A stretch of 64,000 nt of DNA from Deltaproteobacteria bacterium RIFCSPHIGHO2_02_FULL_40_28 (lineage in GTDB: Bacteria; UBA10199; 2-12-FULL-40-28), in the NCBI GenBank assembly GCA_001798135.1, contig MGRJ01000024.1, positions 186,001 through 250,000 on the forward strand, read 5' to 3'. The notes below the pieces were generated by a model, which was given only the letters and a program-made list of their open reading frames with translations, did not search any database and was not told where the DNA came from. The position numbers and the translations under genes are program-made. Of the stretch, positions 49,944 to 59,082 are shown piece after piece (within the stretch, counting starts at the first letter, position 1; every line of letters starts with the position of its first letter).

Positions 49944-50917
49944 ATTAATTCTCTTTGTTCTTGGATGATGGATGTCTGTTCTTTTAAATTCAAGAACAAA
50001 CTCTCCCAATATCGGTTTTGATCGTAATAAGGAAAGGCTTTTTTAAAGGCCTCTTCACCAAACCGTTGTCCAATCCAAGCTGCATGACGTATCATTCTGG
50101 CGGATCGAAGAGGTTCAATTAAGCCAAGGGTTGAACGATCAAAGCTGCGAAAAACTTCATAACCTTCTAAAAAATTATCTACTTGGGTTTGCATTTCTTC
50201 CTTACTCCCTGAAAAAAGCATCCAGAGATCTTGTACGGGAGGGCCAACGATCATATCATCAAAATCTACCAAGTGAGGGCCATCTTTATTCCACAAAATA
50301 TTTCCTATATGACAATCGCCATGGAGAGAAATTATTTTTACAGGGCGATCAAAAAATGTTTTTAAAAGAGGCATAAACCCATTTAAAAAAGATCCAAATG
50401 AAGATTGTAATTGTTCTGGAATATAATTATTTTGCAGAAGAATTTGGGTAGGGGAGTAAACAAAACTTTCAAAATCAAGCTTAGGCCTATGGGGCATGAT
50501 ATTTTTTTCTCCCATGTTATGAAGCCTTCCCATCAAACGGCCAATCTGGCGTGTTTCACTGGCATCCATTTCTGGTTTTTCACGACCTTTTAATTTTGGG
50601 AAAAAAGCATAGTGAAAATCATGATCATATCCCAGGGAGATGGCCTCTGGAGCAGGTTTGGGAAGGGCTAGGGGTGCTAAAACAGGGATTTCTGCTTCTA
50701 CTAATTGAGAAGCAAAACGATGTTCGTCTGCAATGGTTTGAGATGACCAACGATTTTGCCTGTAAAATTTAGCAATGAGGGAAGGACCATCTTCAACAGG
50801 AACTTCATAAACCCTGTTTTCGTAGGAGTTTAAGGGAATAAGAGCACCAGTTGGTCTTTGGCCTTGCTTAAAAAAACAATCCAGAATGATTTTAGGAGTA
50901 AGAGAATCAAACCCCAC
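49940..50917 (-). CDS. srkA: Stress response kinase A-like (SrkA/YihE) Ser/Thr kinase
   Basis: This 325-aa APH-fold kinase begins LTPKIILDCFFKQGQRPTG and contains LNSYENRVYEV, the ATP-binding Lys in LIAKFYR, and the catalytic and metal-binding motifs SLHGDCHIGNILW and HLVDFDDMIVGPP. These match SrkA, which counters stress-induced death in Gammaproteobacteria. It sits between hppA and ettA; its ATG overlaps the hppA stop by one base and its own stop overlaps the ettA ATG. Confidence 0.92.
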   Translation of the reverse strand: MGFDSLTPKIILDCFFKQGQRPTGALIPLNSYENRVYEVPVEDGPSLIAKFYRQNRWSSQTIADEHRFASQLVEAEIPVLAPLALPKPAPEAISLGYDHDFHYAFFPKLKGREKPEMDASETRQIGRLMGRLHNMGEKNIMPHRPKLDFESFVYSPTQILLQNNYIPEQLQSSFGSFLNGFMPLLKTFFDRPVKIISLHGDCHIGNILWNKDGPHLVDFDDMIVGPPVQDLWMLFSGSKEEMQTQVDNFLEGYEVFRSFDRSTLGLIEPLRSARMIRHAAWIGQRFGEEAFKKAFPYYDQNRYWESLFLNLKEQTSIIQEQRELI

Positions 50918-53346
50918 TATTTACTGGTCTCCTCTGGAATACGCATTCCATAGAAAGAGCGATAAACAAAAACAAGGGCCACCAATAATAAAGCAATGCC
51001 AATGCCCCATTTTAGATGGGTGTTGGTTAAGGTAACGGCAATCTCAACAGCTAACAAACCAAAGAGAGTTGTAAATTTAATAACGGGATTGAGGGCTACC
51101 GAAGAAGTATCTTTAAAGGGATCGCCTACGGTATCACCTACAACAGTTGCAGCATGAAGAGCTGTGCCTTTTTCACGAAGCTCGGTTTCAACAATTTTTT
51201 TGGCATTATCCCAGGCACCACCCGCATTTGCCATAAAAATGGCTTGGTAGAGACCAAAGAAGGCCATGGCTACCAGATAACCAATAAAGAAATAAGGGTT
51301 AAAAAAGGCAAGCCCCAGAGCTAAGCAAAAAATAACGATGAAAATATTGACCATTCCTTTTTGTGCATAGATGGTGCAAATCTCAACCACTTTTTTGCTA
51401 TCTTCAATCGAAGCTGTATGGGCATCAAGTTTTATATTGTTTTTGATGTAGACCACAGCGCGATAAGATCCGGTTACTACAGCTTGGATAGCTGCCCCTG
51501 TAAACCAATAAATAACGGCACCTCCCATGAGGAGTCCCAAAATCACTTCTGCTCGAACAAGACTTAAGTTGGCAATGACATTGCCATAGAGACGCTCTAA
51601 GAGGAGGATAATTCCAAAAACCATGGTGGTAGCACCTACAACAGCTGTGCCAATGAGCATGGGTTTAGCTGTGGCTTTAAAGGTGTTTCCAGCTCCATCT
51701 CCTTTTTCCAAGGCCATTTTGGCATCTTCAAAATTAACATCAATACCAAATTCTTTTTTGATGTTTTGTTTAATATTGGGAATAGATTCAATACGTGAAA
51801 GTTCGTATACCGATTGAGCATTGTCGGTTACGGGTCCAAAGCTATCAACAGCAATGGTAACGGGCCCCATTCCTAAAAATCCAAAAGCCACAAGACCAAA
51901 TGAAAAAATAGGAAGGGCAAAAGCAAGCTCAGCAGGCATGACAGCTGCCAGAGAAGGATGCTGTGACATGTAGTAAGCCATACACATGAGGGACATGATA
52001 AGGAGGCCTTGCCAGAAAGCCGAAAAATTACCCGCAACTAATCCTGATAAAATATTAAGTGAGGCTCCTCCTTGACGGGAAGAGGTAACCACTTCTTTTA
52101 CATGTCTTGAATTTGTGCTGGTGAATATTTTTGTAAACTCAGGAATTAACGCTCCTGCAGCGGTTCCGCAAGAAATAATAATTGCTAATACCCACCAAAG
52201 ATCACCATAGTTTTTAAGTAAAGTCTTGCTGGCTACAAAAGTAACTGCAATTGAAATGAGTGAAGTAATCCAGACAAGATTGGTAAGGGGATGTTCGAGA
52301 TTGATATCTTTTTTTCCACCATAAAGGGCTTTGCTTAAGGCGCTATTAATAAAATAAGCACCCAAAGAGGTAAGAATCATGAGGATGCGCATCACAAAAA
52401 TCCATACAATAAGTTCTGCACACATTTGCCCATTATCAACGAGTGCCAAAGCCAAAAATGTAATGAGTGCAACCCCTGTAACCCCATAGGTTTCAAAGCC
52501 ATCGGCTGTAGGGCCTACGCTATCTCCAGCGTTATCACCCGTACAATCTGCAATAACACCAGGATTTTTAGGATCATCTTCGGGAAGCTTGAAGAAAATT
52601 TTCATCAAGTCCGATCCAATGTCGGCAATTTTTGTAAAAATACCACCACAGATACGAAGCACGCTGGCTCCAAGGGATTCACCAATGGCAAAACCAATGA
52701 AACAGGGCCCAGCTAGGTGTGATGGGAGGAAAACCAAGATGCAAATCATGAAAAAGAGTTCTACACTCACTAAAAGTAATCCAACGCTCATGCCCGCTTG
52801 AAGTGGAATATTAAAAATATCCATGGTTGGTTTGTAGAGAGAGGCAAAAGCAGTTCGCGAATTAGCCTGGGTATTAATTCGAATACCAAACCATGCAACT
52901 CCATAGGATCCTAAAACACCAAGAATAGATGATGCGAGGATGATCGCTAAATTGTTAAGAGGGGCATGTTGCAGAACACCAAAATAATAAGAAATACAAA
53001 CCGCAATGAGAACCCATAAATAAGTTAAAAATTTTCCCTGTTGTGTGAGATAGGTTTTGCAAGTTTCCCAAATGGTTTGTGAAACATCGCGCATGGATTG
53101 GTGAACAGGAAGATTTTTAGTTTGAATGTATTGGTAAATACCAAAGACAAGCCCAATCACGCAAATCCAGAGACCCGAATGCATCAAAGCTGTTCCTGTC
53201 CATAGTTTATTTCCAATAAGAAAAGAAACTGTTGAGAGATCGGGAAGACGAATGTCGGCTTCACTGGCCCACAGTTTTGGGCTGAGTAAGGCTAGGATTA
53301 AAGTAAAAAATCCACTCACATGCTTCAATTGCATTTTGACCTCCAA
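50917..53346 (-). CDS. hppA: Membrane-bound ion-pumping inorganic pyrophosphatase
   Basis: This 809-aa membrane protein has about 16 helices. Substrate motifs are visible: ADIGSDLMKIFFKLPEDDPK, DCTGDNAGDSVGPTADGFE, FVMRILMILTSLGAYFINS, and near the end GGAWDNAKKIVETELREKG and VVGDTVGDPFKDTSSVALNP. It couples PPi hydrolysis to H+ or Na+ export. Whether it is K+-dependent or Na+-pumping cannot be decided safely by eye. A short hydrophobic N-terminal stretch (FFTLILALLSPKLWA) resembles a signal peptide, longer than in many homologues. It leads the minus-strand operon hppA-srkA-ettA-SDR-trmJ. Confidence 0.95.
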   Translation of the reverse strand: MEVKMQLKHVSGFFTLILALLSPKLWASEADIRLPDLSTVSFLIGNKLWTGTALMHSGLWICVIGLVFGIYQYIQTKNLPVHQSMRDVSQTIWETCKTYLTQQGKFLTYLWVLIAVCISYYFGVLQHAPLNNLAIILASSILGVLGSYGVAWFGIRINTQANSRTAFASLYKPTMDIFNIPLQAGMSVGLLLVSVELFFMICILVFLPSHLAGPCFIGFAIGESLGASVLRICGGIFTKIADIGSDLMKIFFKLPEDDPKNPGVIADCTGDNAGDSVGPTADGFETYGVTGVALITFLALALVDNGQMCAELIVWIFVMRILMILTSLGAYFINSALSKALYGGKKDINLEHPLTNLVWITSLISIAVTFVASKTLLKNYGDLWWVLAIIISCGTAAGALIPEFTKIFTSTNSRHVKEVVTSSRQGGASLNILSGLVAGNFSAFWQGLLIMSLMCMAYYMSQHPSLAAVMPAELAFALPIFSFGLVAFGFLGMGPVTIAVDSFGPVTDNAQSVYELSRIESIPNIKQNIKKEFGIDVNFEDAKMALEKGDGAGNTFKATAKPMLIGTAVVGATTMVFGIILLLERLYGNVIANLSLVRAEVILGLLMGGAVIYWFTGAAIQAVVTGSYRAVVYIKNNIKLDAHTASIEDSKKVVEICTIYAQKGMVNIFIVIFCLALGLAFFNPYFFIGYLVAMAFFGLYQAIFMANAGGAWDNAKKIVETELREKGTALHAATVVGDTVGDPFKDTSSVALNPVIKFTTLFGLLAVEIAVTLTNTHLKWGIGIALLLVALVFVYRSFYGMRIPEETSK

Positions 53347-53423
53347 AAATTAAAACCTAATAAAATTCACAGGTTGACGGGTGGTATCACAAAACTTACT
53401 GTGAGGTCAAATCCAAAGATCAT

Positions 53424-53524
53424 GAAAGGAGGGAAGGGGTGCTCTGAAGGGACCGAGGACTGTCTGACGAGCCTTCGGGCGAGGAGTTCCGCAGGGCCCT
53501 GAAGAGTATCCCTTCCCTCCTTCC
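53424..53524. repeat. Palindromic repeat family A, copy 2
   Basis: The outer stem at 53424-53445 (starting GAAAGGAGGGAAGGGG) pairs with 53503-53524. The core at 53454-53494 repeats that of copy 1 at 13184-13225, with inner hairpin GCC-TTCG-GGC in place of GCCTT-C-AAGGC. The outer stems of the two copies share little sequence but each is self-complementary. It lies between hppA and the dedA gene and reaches the dedA stop. Confidence 0.9.
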
Positions 53525-53525
53525 T

Positions 53526-54170
53526 TTATTTACTTCTTTGAGTTTTCAGTATTTCGATTACAGCCGGAAGAAGCGAAATAACGATGATGGCCATAATCAC
53601 AATGGAGAAATTATTTTTAACAACGGGGATATTTCCAAAATAATATCCTGCTAGTAAAAAAAGTGAAATCCAAGCGATGGTACCCAAAACACTAAAGGTA
53701 AGGAAAAGTTTATACTTCATGATTCCCACACCCGCAACAAAGGGTGCAAAGGTTCTAATGATGGGAAGAAAGCGGCCTAAAACAATGGTTTTAGCTCCAT
53801 ATTTTTCGTAAAAATTTTGGGTTTTGAAAAGATATTTTTTTTTAATCCAGCGTGTTTCCTTTGAAAAAACTTTGGAACCAATAAATCGTCCTATCCAGTA
53901 GTTAGACGAATCACCCATGATGGCTGCTAGAGTGAGCAAGAAAATTAATGAATGAATTTGTAAGGGAGAATGGGAAGCCGCCGATAAAGCACCAATTGCA
54001 AATAAAAGGGAATCTCCTGGTAGAAAAGGGGTAACCACCAACCCTGTTTCACAAAAGATAACAAGAAAAAGAAAAACATACATCCAAGGGCCAGTTAAAG
54101 CAATCCACTGGTTTAAATAGATATCTATGTGCAGAACAAGATCGATAAATTGAAAAAAGTAAGAGGTCAT
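53526..54170 (-). CDS. dedA: DedA/SNARE-associated family membrane protein
   Basis: This 214-aa polytopic protein has VIFCETGLVVTPFLPGDSLLF, the DedA signature, followed by LLTLAAIMGDSSNYWIGRFIG and the basic loop YGAKTIVLGRFLPIIRTFAPF with the conserved Arg of RFLPxxR. DedA proteins recycle undecaprenyl phosphate or phospholipids across the membrane. Its start overlaps the GST-like gene end by 4 nt. Confidence 0.93.
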   Translation of the reverse strand: MTSYFFQFIDLVLHIDIYLNQWIALTGPWMYVFLFLVIFCETGLVVTPFLPGDSLLFAIGALSAASHSPLQIHSLIFLLTLAAIMGDSSNYWIGRFIGSKVFSKETRWIKKKYLFKTQNFYEKYGAKTIVLGRFLPIIRTFAPFVAGVGIMKYKLFLTFSVLGTIAWISLFLLAGYYFGNIPVVKNNFSIVIMAIIVISLLPAVIEILKTQRSK

Positions 54171-54937
54171 CTGAATTGTTTATAAATCCAATTTACCCAG
54201 GGTGCAACTGGAGTATTTTTATATTCAGAGCGTAATTCAAGAAGTGTAGGAGGCCATTCTTTTTCTTTTGGCCAAATAAAGGGATGTTTTTCTGGGAAAA
54301 AAAGGGGAGCTAAAAGAGTTGCTGCTGTTAAATCGGCCCTTGAAAAAGAATCACCCACTAAAAAAGATCCTTCGGTTAATCTTAAATTAATGCGAGCCAA
54401 AGCATTACGCAAACGTGCTAGCGAGCGTGCAGCTGACTCGGGATTAATGCGCATTTGTTTTGTCATGGCTTTTTTTATGAGGGGCCAAAGAAGCCAGAAT
54501 AAACACTTTTGAAAAAAACCAAGTCCTTGGGTGAGTGAATAGGTGGCTAGTTTTCGTCTAGGGAGAATATGAAAATAAAAGTAACGTCTTAAGTGAATAC
54601 CCACATCTTCATCAAGATATTCTTCCCATTCAATAATTTCATTATGATTTTTTTCATTATCTAGCGGTGGAGAGGGGTATTTATTTTCTAGATAATTTAG
54701 AATCTCAGTTGAATCTTGGATAATGGTATTTCCATCTTTTAAAACGGGGAGAGTTGTTTTAGGTGCAATACGCTTAACGTAAAAAAGATGAGGACCTGGG
54801 ATAAGATTAATTACTTGGTAGGGAACTTTTTTGTAATCGAGTGCAAAACAAGCTTTTTCACAAAAATGCGAAAGTTTGAACTGATAGAGTAAGGTTTTCA
54901 CAAGTGATGAGTGTATGTTAAGCACATGAGGAATCAA
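54167..54937 (-). CDS. Glutathione S-transferase-like protein
   Basis: Thioredoxin-fold start YQFKLSHFCEKACFALDYKK (a Ser/Cys pair near the usual active site), cis-Pro region TTLPVLKDGNTIIQDSTEIL and a helical C-terminal domain with FLVGDSFSRADLTAATLL. 256 aa, slightly long. The start is uncertain: TTG at 54937 gives twelve residues before the fold; GTG codons at 54925 or 54901 are alternatives. Substrate unknown. It ends 4 nt into dedA. Confidence 0.82.
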   Translation of the reverse strand: MIPHVLNIHSSLVKTLLYQFKLSHFCEKACFALDYKKVPYQVINLIPGPHLFYVKRIAPKTTLPVLKDGNTIIQDSTEILNYLENKYPSPPLDNEKNHNEIIEWEEYLDEDVGIHLRRYFYFHILPRRKLATYSLTQGLGFFQKCLFWLLWPLIKKAMTKQMRINPESAARSLARLRNALARINLRLTEGSFLVGDSFSRADLTAATLLAPLFFPEKHPFIWPKEKEWPPTLLELRSEYKNTPVAPWVNWIYKQFR

Positions 54938-55032
54938 ATAGAAAAATCTTGATTAGCTTATAAGTTTAAAATATAGCTCCTCCAACACTTTCTTAATTTT
55001 ATTCTCATTTTTTTATTCGTAAAAAATTAATT

Positions 55033-55383
55033 TTGGTTAGCAGCAATCCCTTAGAAGCAAAAAAGAAAGGAATCAAACTTTGGATTTGGGATCTTATTTT
55101 TTATGGTACTTTTGGTATTGTAATTACCAGTTCAGTGCAATTAGGAGGCATTCTTTTAGTATTTTCTATTTTAATTGTACCAGCTCTTTTATCTCGTTTA
55201 ATAGTATCTAGCTGGAAAATGCGTCTGATATGGGGTTGGATTATCGGTAGTTTCTTAAGTATTTTTGGTCTTTTTATTTCTTTAAAGTTAGATACCCCAA
55301 CAGGTTCTACTTTAGTTGCTCTTTTTGGAATAAGCCTTTTTGTGTGTATTTTAATGCGTCAGATCATGAAAGTTAAAATATAG
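55033..55383 (+). pseudogene. C-terminal remnant of an ABC-3 (Zn/Mn) permease gene
   Basis: The 116-residue open frame matches only the last part of a ZnuB/MntB-type permease: the segment KKGIKLWIWDLIFYGTFGI, then QLGGILLVFSILIVPALLSR and LDTPTGSTLVALFG. The first 150 or so residues and the partner ATPase and binding-protein genes are missing. Bases 54938-55032 show no trace of them, so this is a deletion remnant. It may still be transcribed but cannot form a complete transporter. Confidence 0.75.
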
Positions 55384-55505
55384 TGTTCTTATTATCTCTA
55401 TTTTTAAATAATTAAAATAGTTATTATTAATAATAACATATATTTATAAAAATTAGTGTGTTCCTAAGAACACTAAAAATATTAGTTTATCTTGATTTAG
55501 AACAC
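55381..55505. promoter_or_regulatory. Possible operator region upstream of the TIGR02147 gene
   Basis: Three related half-sites occur in an otherwise extremely A/T-rich stretch: TAGTGTTC (55381-55388), the palindrome TGTTC-CTAA-GAACA extending to GAACACTA (55459-55475), and GAACAC (55500-55505). A dimeric helix-turn-helix protein, perhaps the adjacent regulator itself, could bind here. The sites are seen; the binder is inferred. Confidence 0.45.
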
Positions 55506-55526
55506 AATCCTAGTTACACTTGAAAC

Positions 55527-56375
55527 ATGAAAGCCAAGTCTAACAATCAGGAAGTTAACTTATACACCTATACAGACTATCGTATTTACCTTAAAGTTTG
55601 GTATGTAGCCACCAAACAAATAAGTCCTTCTTCATCCTATCGTTCTTTTGCCAAGCGGGCTGGATTTAAAACAAGTAATTTTTTATGGCTGGTGATTCAA
55701 GGAAAGAGAAATCTCACTGAAGACAGTATTCAAAAAATTTGCAGGGGTTTAAATCTTAATAAACAGGAACAAGATTATTTTCGTAACCTTGTTTATTTTA
55801 ATCAATCAACTACCAATGATGATCGTGTTCATTATTACGAGCATATGTTGCAATCACGTAAGCTGGCTACTCAAGGGGATATTGAGAAAAAGCAATATGA
55901 ATATTATACAACTTGGTATCACCCTGTAGTGCGGGAATTAGTTGCTCATTCAAAGCATGGGCATGATCCCGAATGGATTGCCAAAAAAATTTCACCTTCT
56001 ATTACTTCAGCACAAGTGATAAAATCTATCTCATTACTTGCAGAACTAGGATTTATTAAAAAGAAAAAAAATGGGGGATGGACTCAAACAGAAACTATTT
56101 TAAGTACTGGTCCTGAATTAGTTTCTACCATTGTTCATAACTATCATAAAAGCCTTCTTCATTTAACACAAACTGTGCTGGATCAGGTTTCTATGAAAAA
56201 CCGTGATATTAGCTCTTTAACTCTTGGAGTTAAAAAAGAACGCATTCCTCAGGTCATGAAAATGGTAAGAAATTTCAGACAAGAAGTTTTAAAATTAGTG
56301 TCACAAGATACAGAACCCGAAGAGGTGGTTTTACTGAATTTACAATTTTTCCCGGTAACACAAATGGGAGAGTAA
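55527..56375 (+). CDS. TIGR02147-family regulator-like protein
   Basis: This 282-aa protein has the typical N-terminal part: YTDYRIYLKVWYVATKQ, SYRSFAKRAGFKTSNFLWLV and GKRNLTEDSIQKICRGL, an HTH_XRE-like helix-turn-helix. The central part carries YEYYTTWYHPVVRELVAHS, then a winged-helix-like stretch (LLAELGFIKKKKNGG) and ISSLTLGVKKERIPQVMKM near the end, the order usual in TIGR02147 proteins of Fibrobacter and Bdellovibrio-like bacteria. It precedes a lipoprotein gene by 12 nt. It probably regulates that gene. Confidence 0.9.
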   Translation: MKAKSNNQEVNLYTYTDYRIYLKVWYVATKQISPSSSYRSFAKRAGFKTSNFLWLVIQGKRNLTEDSIQKICRGLNLNKQEQDYFRNLVYFNQSTTNDDRVHYYEHMLQSRKLATQGDIEKKQYEYYTTWYHPVVRELVAHSKHGHDPEWIAKKISPSITSAQVIKSISLLAELGFIKKKKNGGWTQTETILSTGPELVSTIVHNYHKSLLHLTQTVLDQVSMKNRDISSLTLGVKKERIPQVMKMVRNFRQEVLKLVSQDTEPEEVVLLNLQFFPVTQMGE

Positions 56376-56387
56376 AAAGGAGGCTTT

Positions 56388-57575
56388 ATGAATTTTAAAC
56401 AAATACTTTATGTTTTATTGATAGTTCCCATGCTTTTTATTTCTTGCGCCTCGAGTGAAGAAGGGGGGACAGAAACAGGCAATACCGAAGCTGGAGGAAC
56501 TATCCCTAGCAGAGTAAGTTCTGCGGCTTCAAACTTGGTGCCGGATATTAGAGATTCGGCTATTAGTTCATCACTTGCATTGACCAAGGCTGTTACTTAT
56601 TCTTCGAGTACGAATTGGTTGACCTATCTTGATTCTACTAATGCCTATGTTTTAACAGACGTTTTTGGTGACCCAGATGAAACACCACAGGTGGTGACCA
56701 AAATTCGTATTCTTGTAGAACAATTTGGAAATTCCCTGGAAACTCTTTTAGCAACAGATCCAGATATTAACTGCACAGGGGCTACGGTTTTAACTGATGC
56801 GGCAACAACTGAATTAGCTTTTTATGATGAAATCACTAATGGAACCACTGGTGATAGAGATTTTGATTGTGTGACAGAAGAAGATTCTGAAACTACTGTT
56901 TATGGAGAAAATTCTTCTGGCACCTTAAGGATTGCCATTATGTCGGATACTTCTGAAACTAATACAGAAGAAGTGGCAACCCGTGGTGATACCCGTCGTA
57001 TTCGCTCTGTTACTTATGCTACTTATCATGAGGCCAGTGAATCCAGCGAAACAGTTGGTTACTTAGATCTTCAATATGCTCAATCCACAGACTACAATGG
57101 TGTTGATGATGCATTTGCTACAAGTGACGATGTTATTTTTAAGAGCCGCAGTCGTATTGTAGGACGAGTTATTTTTGATTTGTTAGGAGAGGCTAGTCAA
57201 GCCTTTGGTGATTTTACGGTAACCAAAGTGGATGTTTCTGGAGGAACCACAACTGTTACACAAACCCTGGGACGTGGGGAATTAACAGATGCTGGTTATT
57301 CTTTGTTTAATATCAATAGTGATGTAAGTAGTTTGTCTTCTATTCCAGGAACTTTTTGTATTCAAACTCCTGATGGTACAGATGATGTTCCTGCTATTGC
57401 CGATTCTTCAAATTGCACATCCTATGAAACAAACTATGCCTGGGGTTCTACTGCCTTTCCTTATACGCTCTCGCCTTCTATTGAACAGGATTTTGATGAC
57501 AGAGCTTTCTTTGAAAATGACAGCACTGATATGATTGCAAGTGATGAGAGTAACTTTACTATTCCCACCTATTAA
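56388..57575 (+). CDS. Lipoprotein of unknown function paired with the TIGR02147 gene
   Basis: This 395-aa lipoprotein has a hydrophobic leader and lipobox FISC with Cys20. The mature start is GGTETGNTEAGG-like low complexity, then a helical and beta-rich region with many Thr, Ser and Asp (CVTEEDSETTVYGENSSG). Cys pairs occur at about 125/167 and 325/344, possible disulphides. AAGGAGG precedes the ATG. A 26-bp perfect palindrome follows the stop. No recognised domain; likely surface or periplasm-facing, partner or target of the regulator upstream. Confidence 0.8.
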   Translation: MNFKQILYVLLIVPMLFISCASSEEGGTETGNTEAGGTIPSRVSSAASNLVPDIRDSAISSSLALTKAVTYSSSTNWLTYLDSTNAYVLTDVFGDPDETPQVVTKIRILVEQFGNSLETLLATDPDINCTGATVLTDAATTELAFYDEITNGTTGDRDFDCVTEEDSETTVYGENSSGTLRIAIMSDTSETNTEEVATRGDTRRIRSVTYATYHEASESSETVGYLDLQYAQSTDYNGVDDAFATSDDVIFKSRSRIVGRVIFDLLGEASQAFGDFTVTKVDVSGGTTTVTQTLGRGELTDAGYSLFNINSDVSSLSSIPGTFCIQTPDGTDDVPAIADSSNCTSYETNYAWGSTAFPYTLSPSIEQDFDDRAFFENDSTDMIASDESNFTIPTY

Positions 57576-57587
57576 GGTGTGGATTGT

Positions 57588-57613
57588 TGGGCGTAGAAAT
57601 ATTTCTACGCCCA
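57588..57613. terminator. 26-bp perfect palindrome after the lipoprotein gene
   Basis: TGGGCGTAGAAAT is followed immediately by its exact reverse complement ATTTCTACGCCCA. A hairpin with zero or four-base loop forms, but no T tract follows, so factor-dependent 3' end stabilisation or a repeat element is as likely as intrinsic termination. Confidence 0.6.
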
Positions 57614-57659
57614 GCCATTTACATTGACATTGCCATCGTGCTTACGATACCCATCTTTC

Positions 57660-59081
57660 ATGTCTTTATCTCTGGAAAAACCCTTGTGTGTTGATTTAGA
57701 TGGCACTCTTGTTTTGACAGATACTCTTCACGAATCTGTTTTTTTATTGCTCAGAAAAAATCTTTTTTATTTTTTCCCCTTAGTTTTCTGGTTGTTTAAA
57801 GGAGTGCCTGTTTTTAAAAAAGAAGTGATGCAAAGGAGCAGGCCCCGGGCTCACTTACTACCCTACCATGAAGAGTTAATGATCTATCTTAAACAAGAAA
57901 AAAATAAGGGTCGAAAATTAATTTTGGTAACCGGCACTAATGAACTAATGGCGAGAGAGATTTCAGAACATGTGGGTTTATTTGATGAATGTTTGGCTAG
58001 TTCTATTTCTCAAAATTTAATAGGAGATGCTAAACATGTTCTTTTAGAAAAAAAGTTTGGCCCAAAGGGATTTGACTATATTGGCAATTCATGGTCCGAT
58101 GTTGTGGTTTGGAGAGGTGCTCATCAATCTTTGCTGGTTTCCTCCTCAAAAAAATGGGCTCATAAAATTCATCGTCATGTGAATATAACTCATATTTTTA
58201 TGAAAACAAATTTTGGCATTAAAGGTTTAATTAAACTATTACGCTGTCATCAATGGGTTAAAAATGTTTTGATCATAGCTCCATTGATTTTAGCTCACAA
58301 GATAGGAGAGGGGGGGATTTGGCTTCATGCAGTTCAGGCTTTTTTTGCGATGAGTTTTTTATCTTCTTCTGTTTATATTGCCAATGATCTAATTGATTTA
58401 GAATCGGATCGAGCCCATGTTTCTAAGAAAAAACGTCCCATAGCTGCTGGAACGATTACCCCATTAGAAGGTATTTTTTTCTTTCTTATTACTTTTGGTG
58501 TCTCTATTTTTCTTGCATGGGATTTTTCATGGAGGGTTTATATAGCTCTTGGATTTTATTTTGTCTTAGCCATGCTTTATTCGTTTTGGTTAAAGCGTCT
58601 TCTTTTGGCTGATGTAATTGTTTTAGCTGGCCTTTACTCAAGTCGTATTTTTATTGGTTCACAAGTTTTTTCTATTCCGCTTTCACCTTGGTTTATTGCT
58701 TTTTCTAGTTTCTTTTTCTTAAGTTTAGCTCTCGTTAAAAGATATGCAGAGCTTCACAATATACAAAATGGGGAAGTTTTAGGTCGTGGATATAGGGCAT
58801 CAGATAAACCCCTTGTGGCTTCCATGGGAATTGCTAGTGGATATCTTGCTGTTTTAGTGTTGGCCCTCTATTTAAGTTCTCCCGAAGTTGTCCTGCTTTA
58901 TTCTCGTCCTTATGCTCTCTGGCTTTTGTGTCCCTTATTTTTTTATTGGATTAGCCGTATTTGGCTTTTAACACATAGGGGCTTGATGCATGAAGATCCC
59001 ATTGTGTTTGCGTTAAAAGATGCTGCTAGTTATATTTTTGTAATCCTTGTTGGATTGGTTCTTTTGGCTGGAGTGCTTTAG
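57660..59081 (+). CDS. HAD-UbiA fusion: polyprenyl phosphoribose synthase-like prenyltransferase
   Basis: Start taken at the ATG at 57660 rather than the TTG at 57624. In this protein of about 473 aa, residues 1-190 form a HAD phosphatase-like domain: VDLDGTLVLTDT (Asp-x-Asp), LILVTGTNELMA, YIGNSWSDV. Residues about 195-473 form a UbiA-type prenyltransferase with LLRCHQWVKNVLIIAPLI, the first metal motif NDLIDLESDRAHVSKKKRP and about eight helices. This resembles decaprenyl-phosphate phosphoribosyltransferase, with the phosphatase of the next step fused in front. Two genes for an epimerase pair follow directly, forming an arabinose-lipid pathway. Confidence 0.86.
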   Translation: MSLSLEKPLCVDLDGTLVLTDTLHESVFLLLRKNLFYFFPLVFWLFKGVPVFKKEVMQRSRPRAHLLPYHEELMIYLKQEKNKGRKLILVTGTNELMAREISEHVGLFDECLASSISQNLIGDAKHVLLEKKFGPKGFDYIGNSWSDVVVWRGAHQSLLVSSSKKWAHKIHRHVNITHIFMKTNFGIKGLIKLLRCHQWVKNVLIIAPLILAHKIGEGGIWLHAVQAFFAMSFLSSSVYIANDLIDLESDRAHVSKKKRPIAAGTITPLEGIFFFLITFGVSIFLAWDFSWRVYIALGFYFVLAMLYSFWLKRLLLADVIVLAGLYSSRIFIGSQVFSIPLSPWFIAFSSFFFLSLALVKRYAELHNIQNGEVLGRGYRASDKPLVASMGIASGYLAVLVLALYLSSPEVVLLYSRPYALWLLCPLFFYWISRIWLLTHRGLMHEDPIVFALKDAASYIFVILVGLVLLAGVL

Positions 59082-59082
59082 T

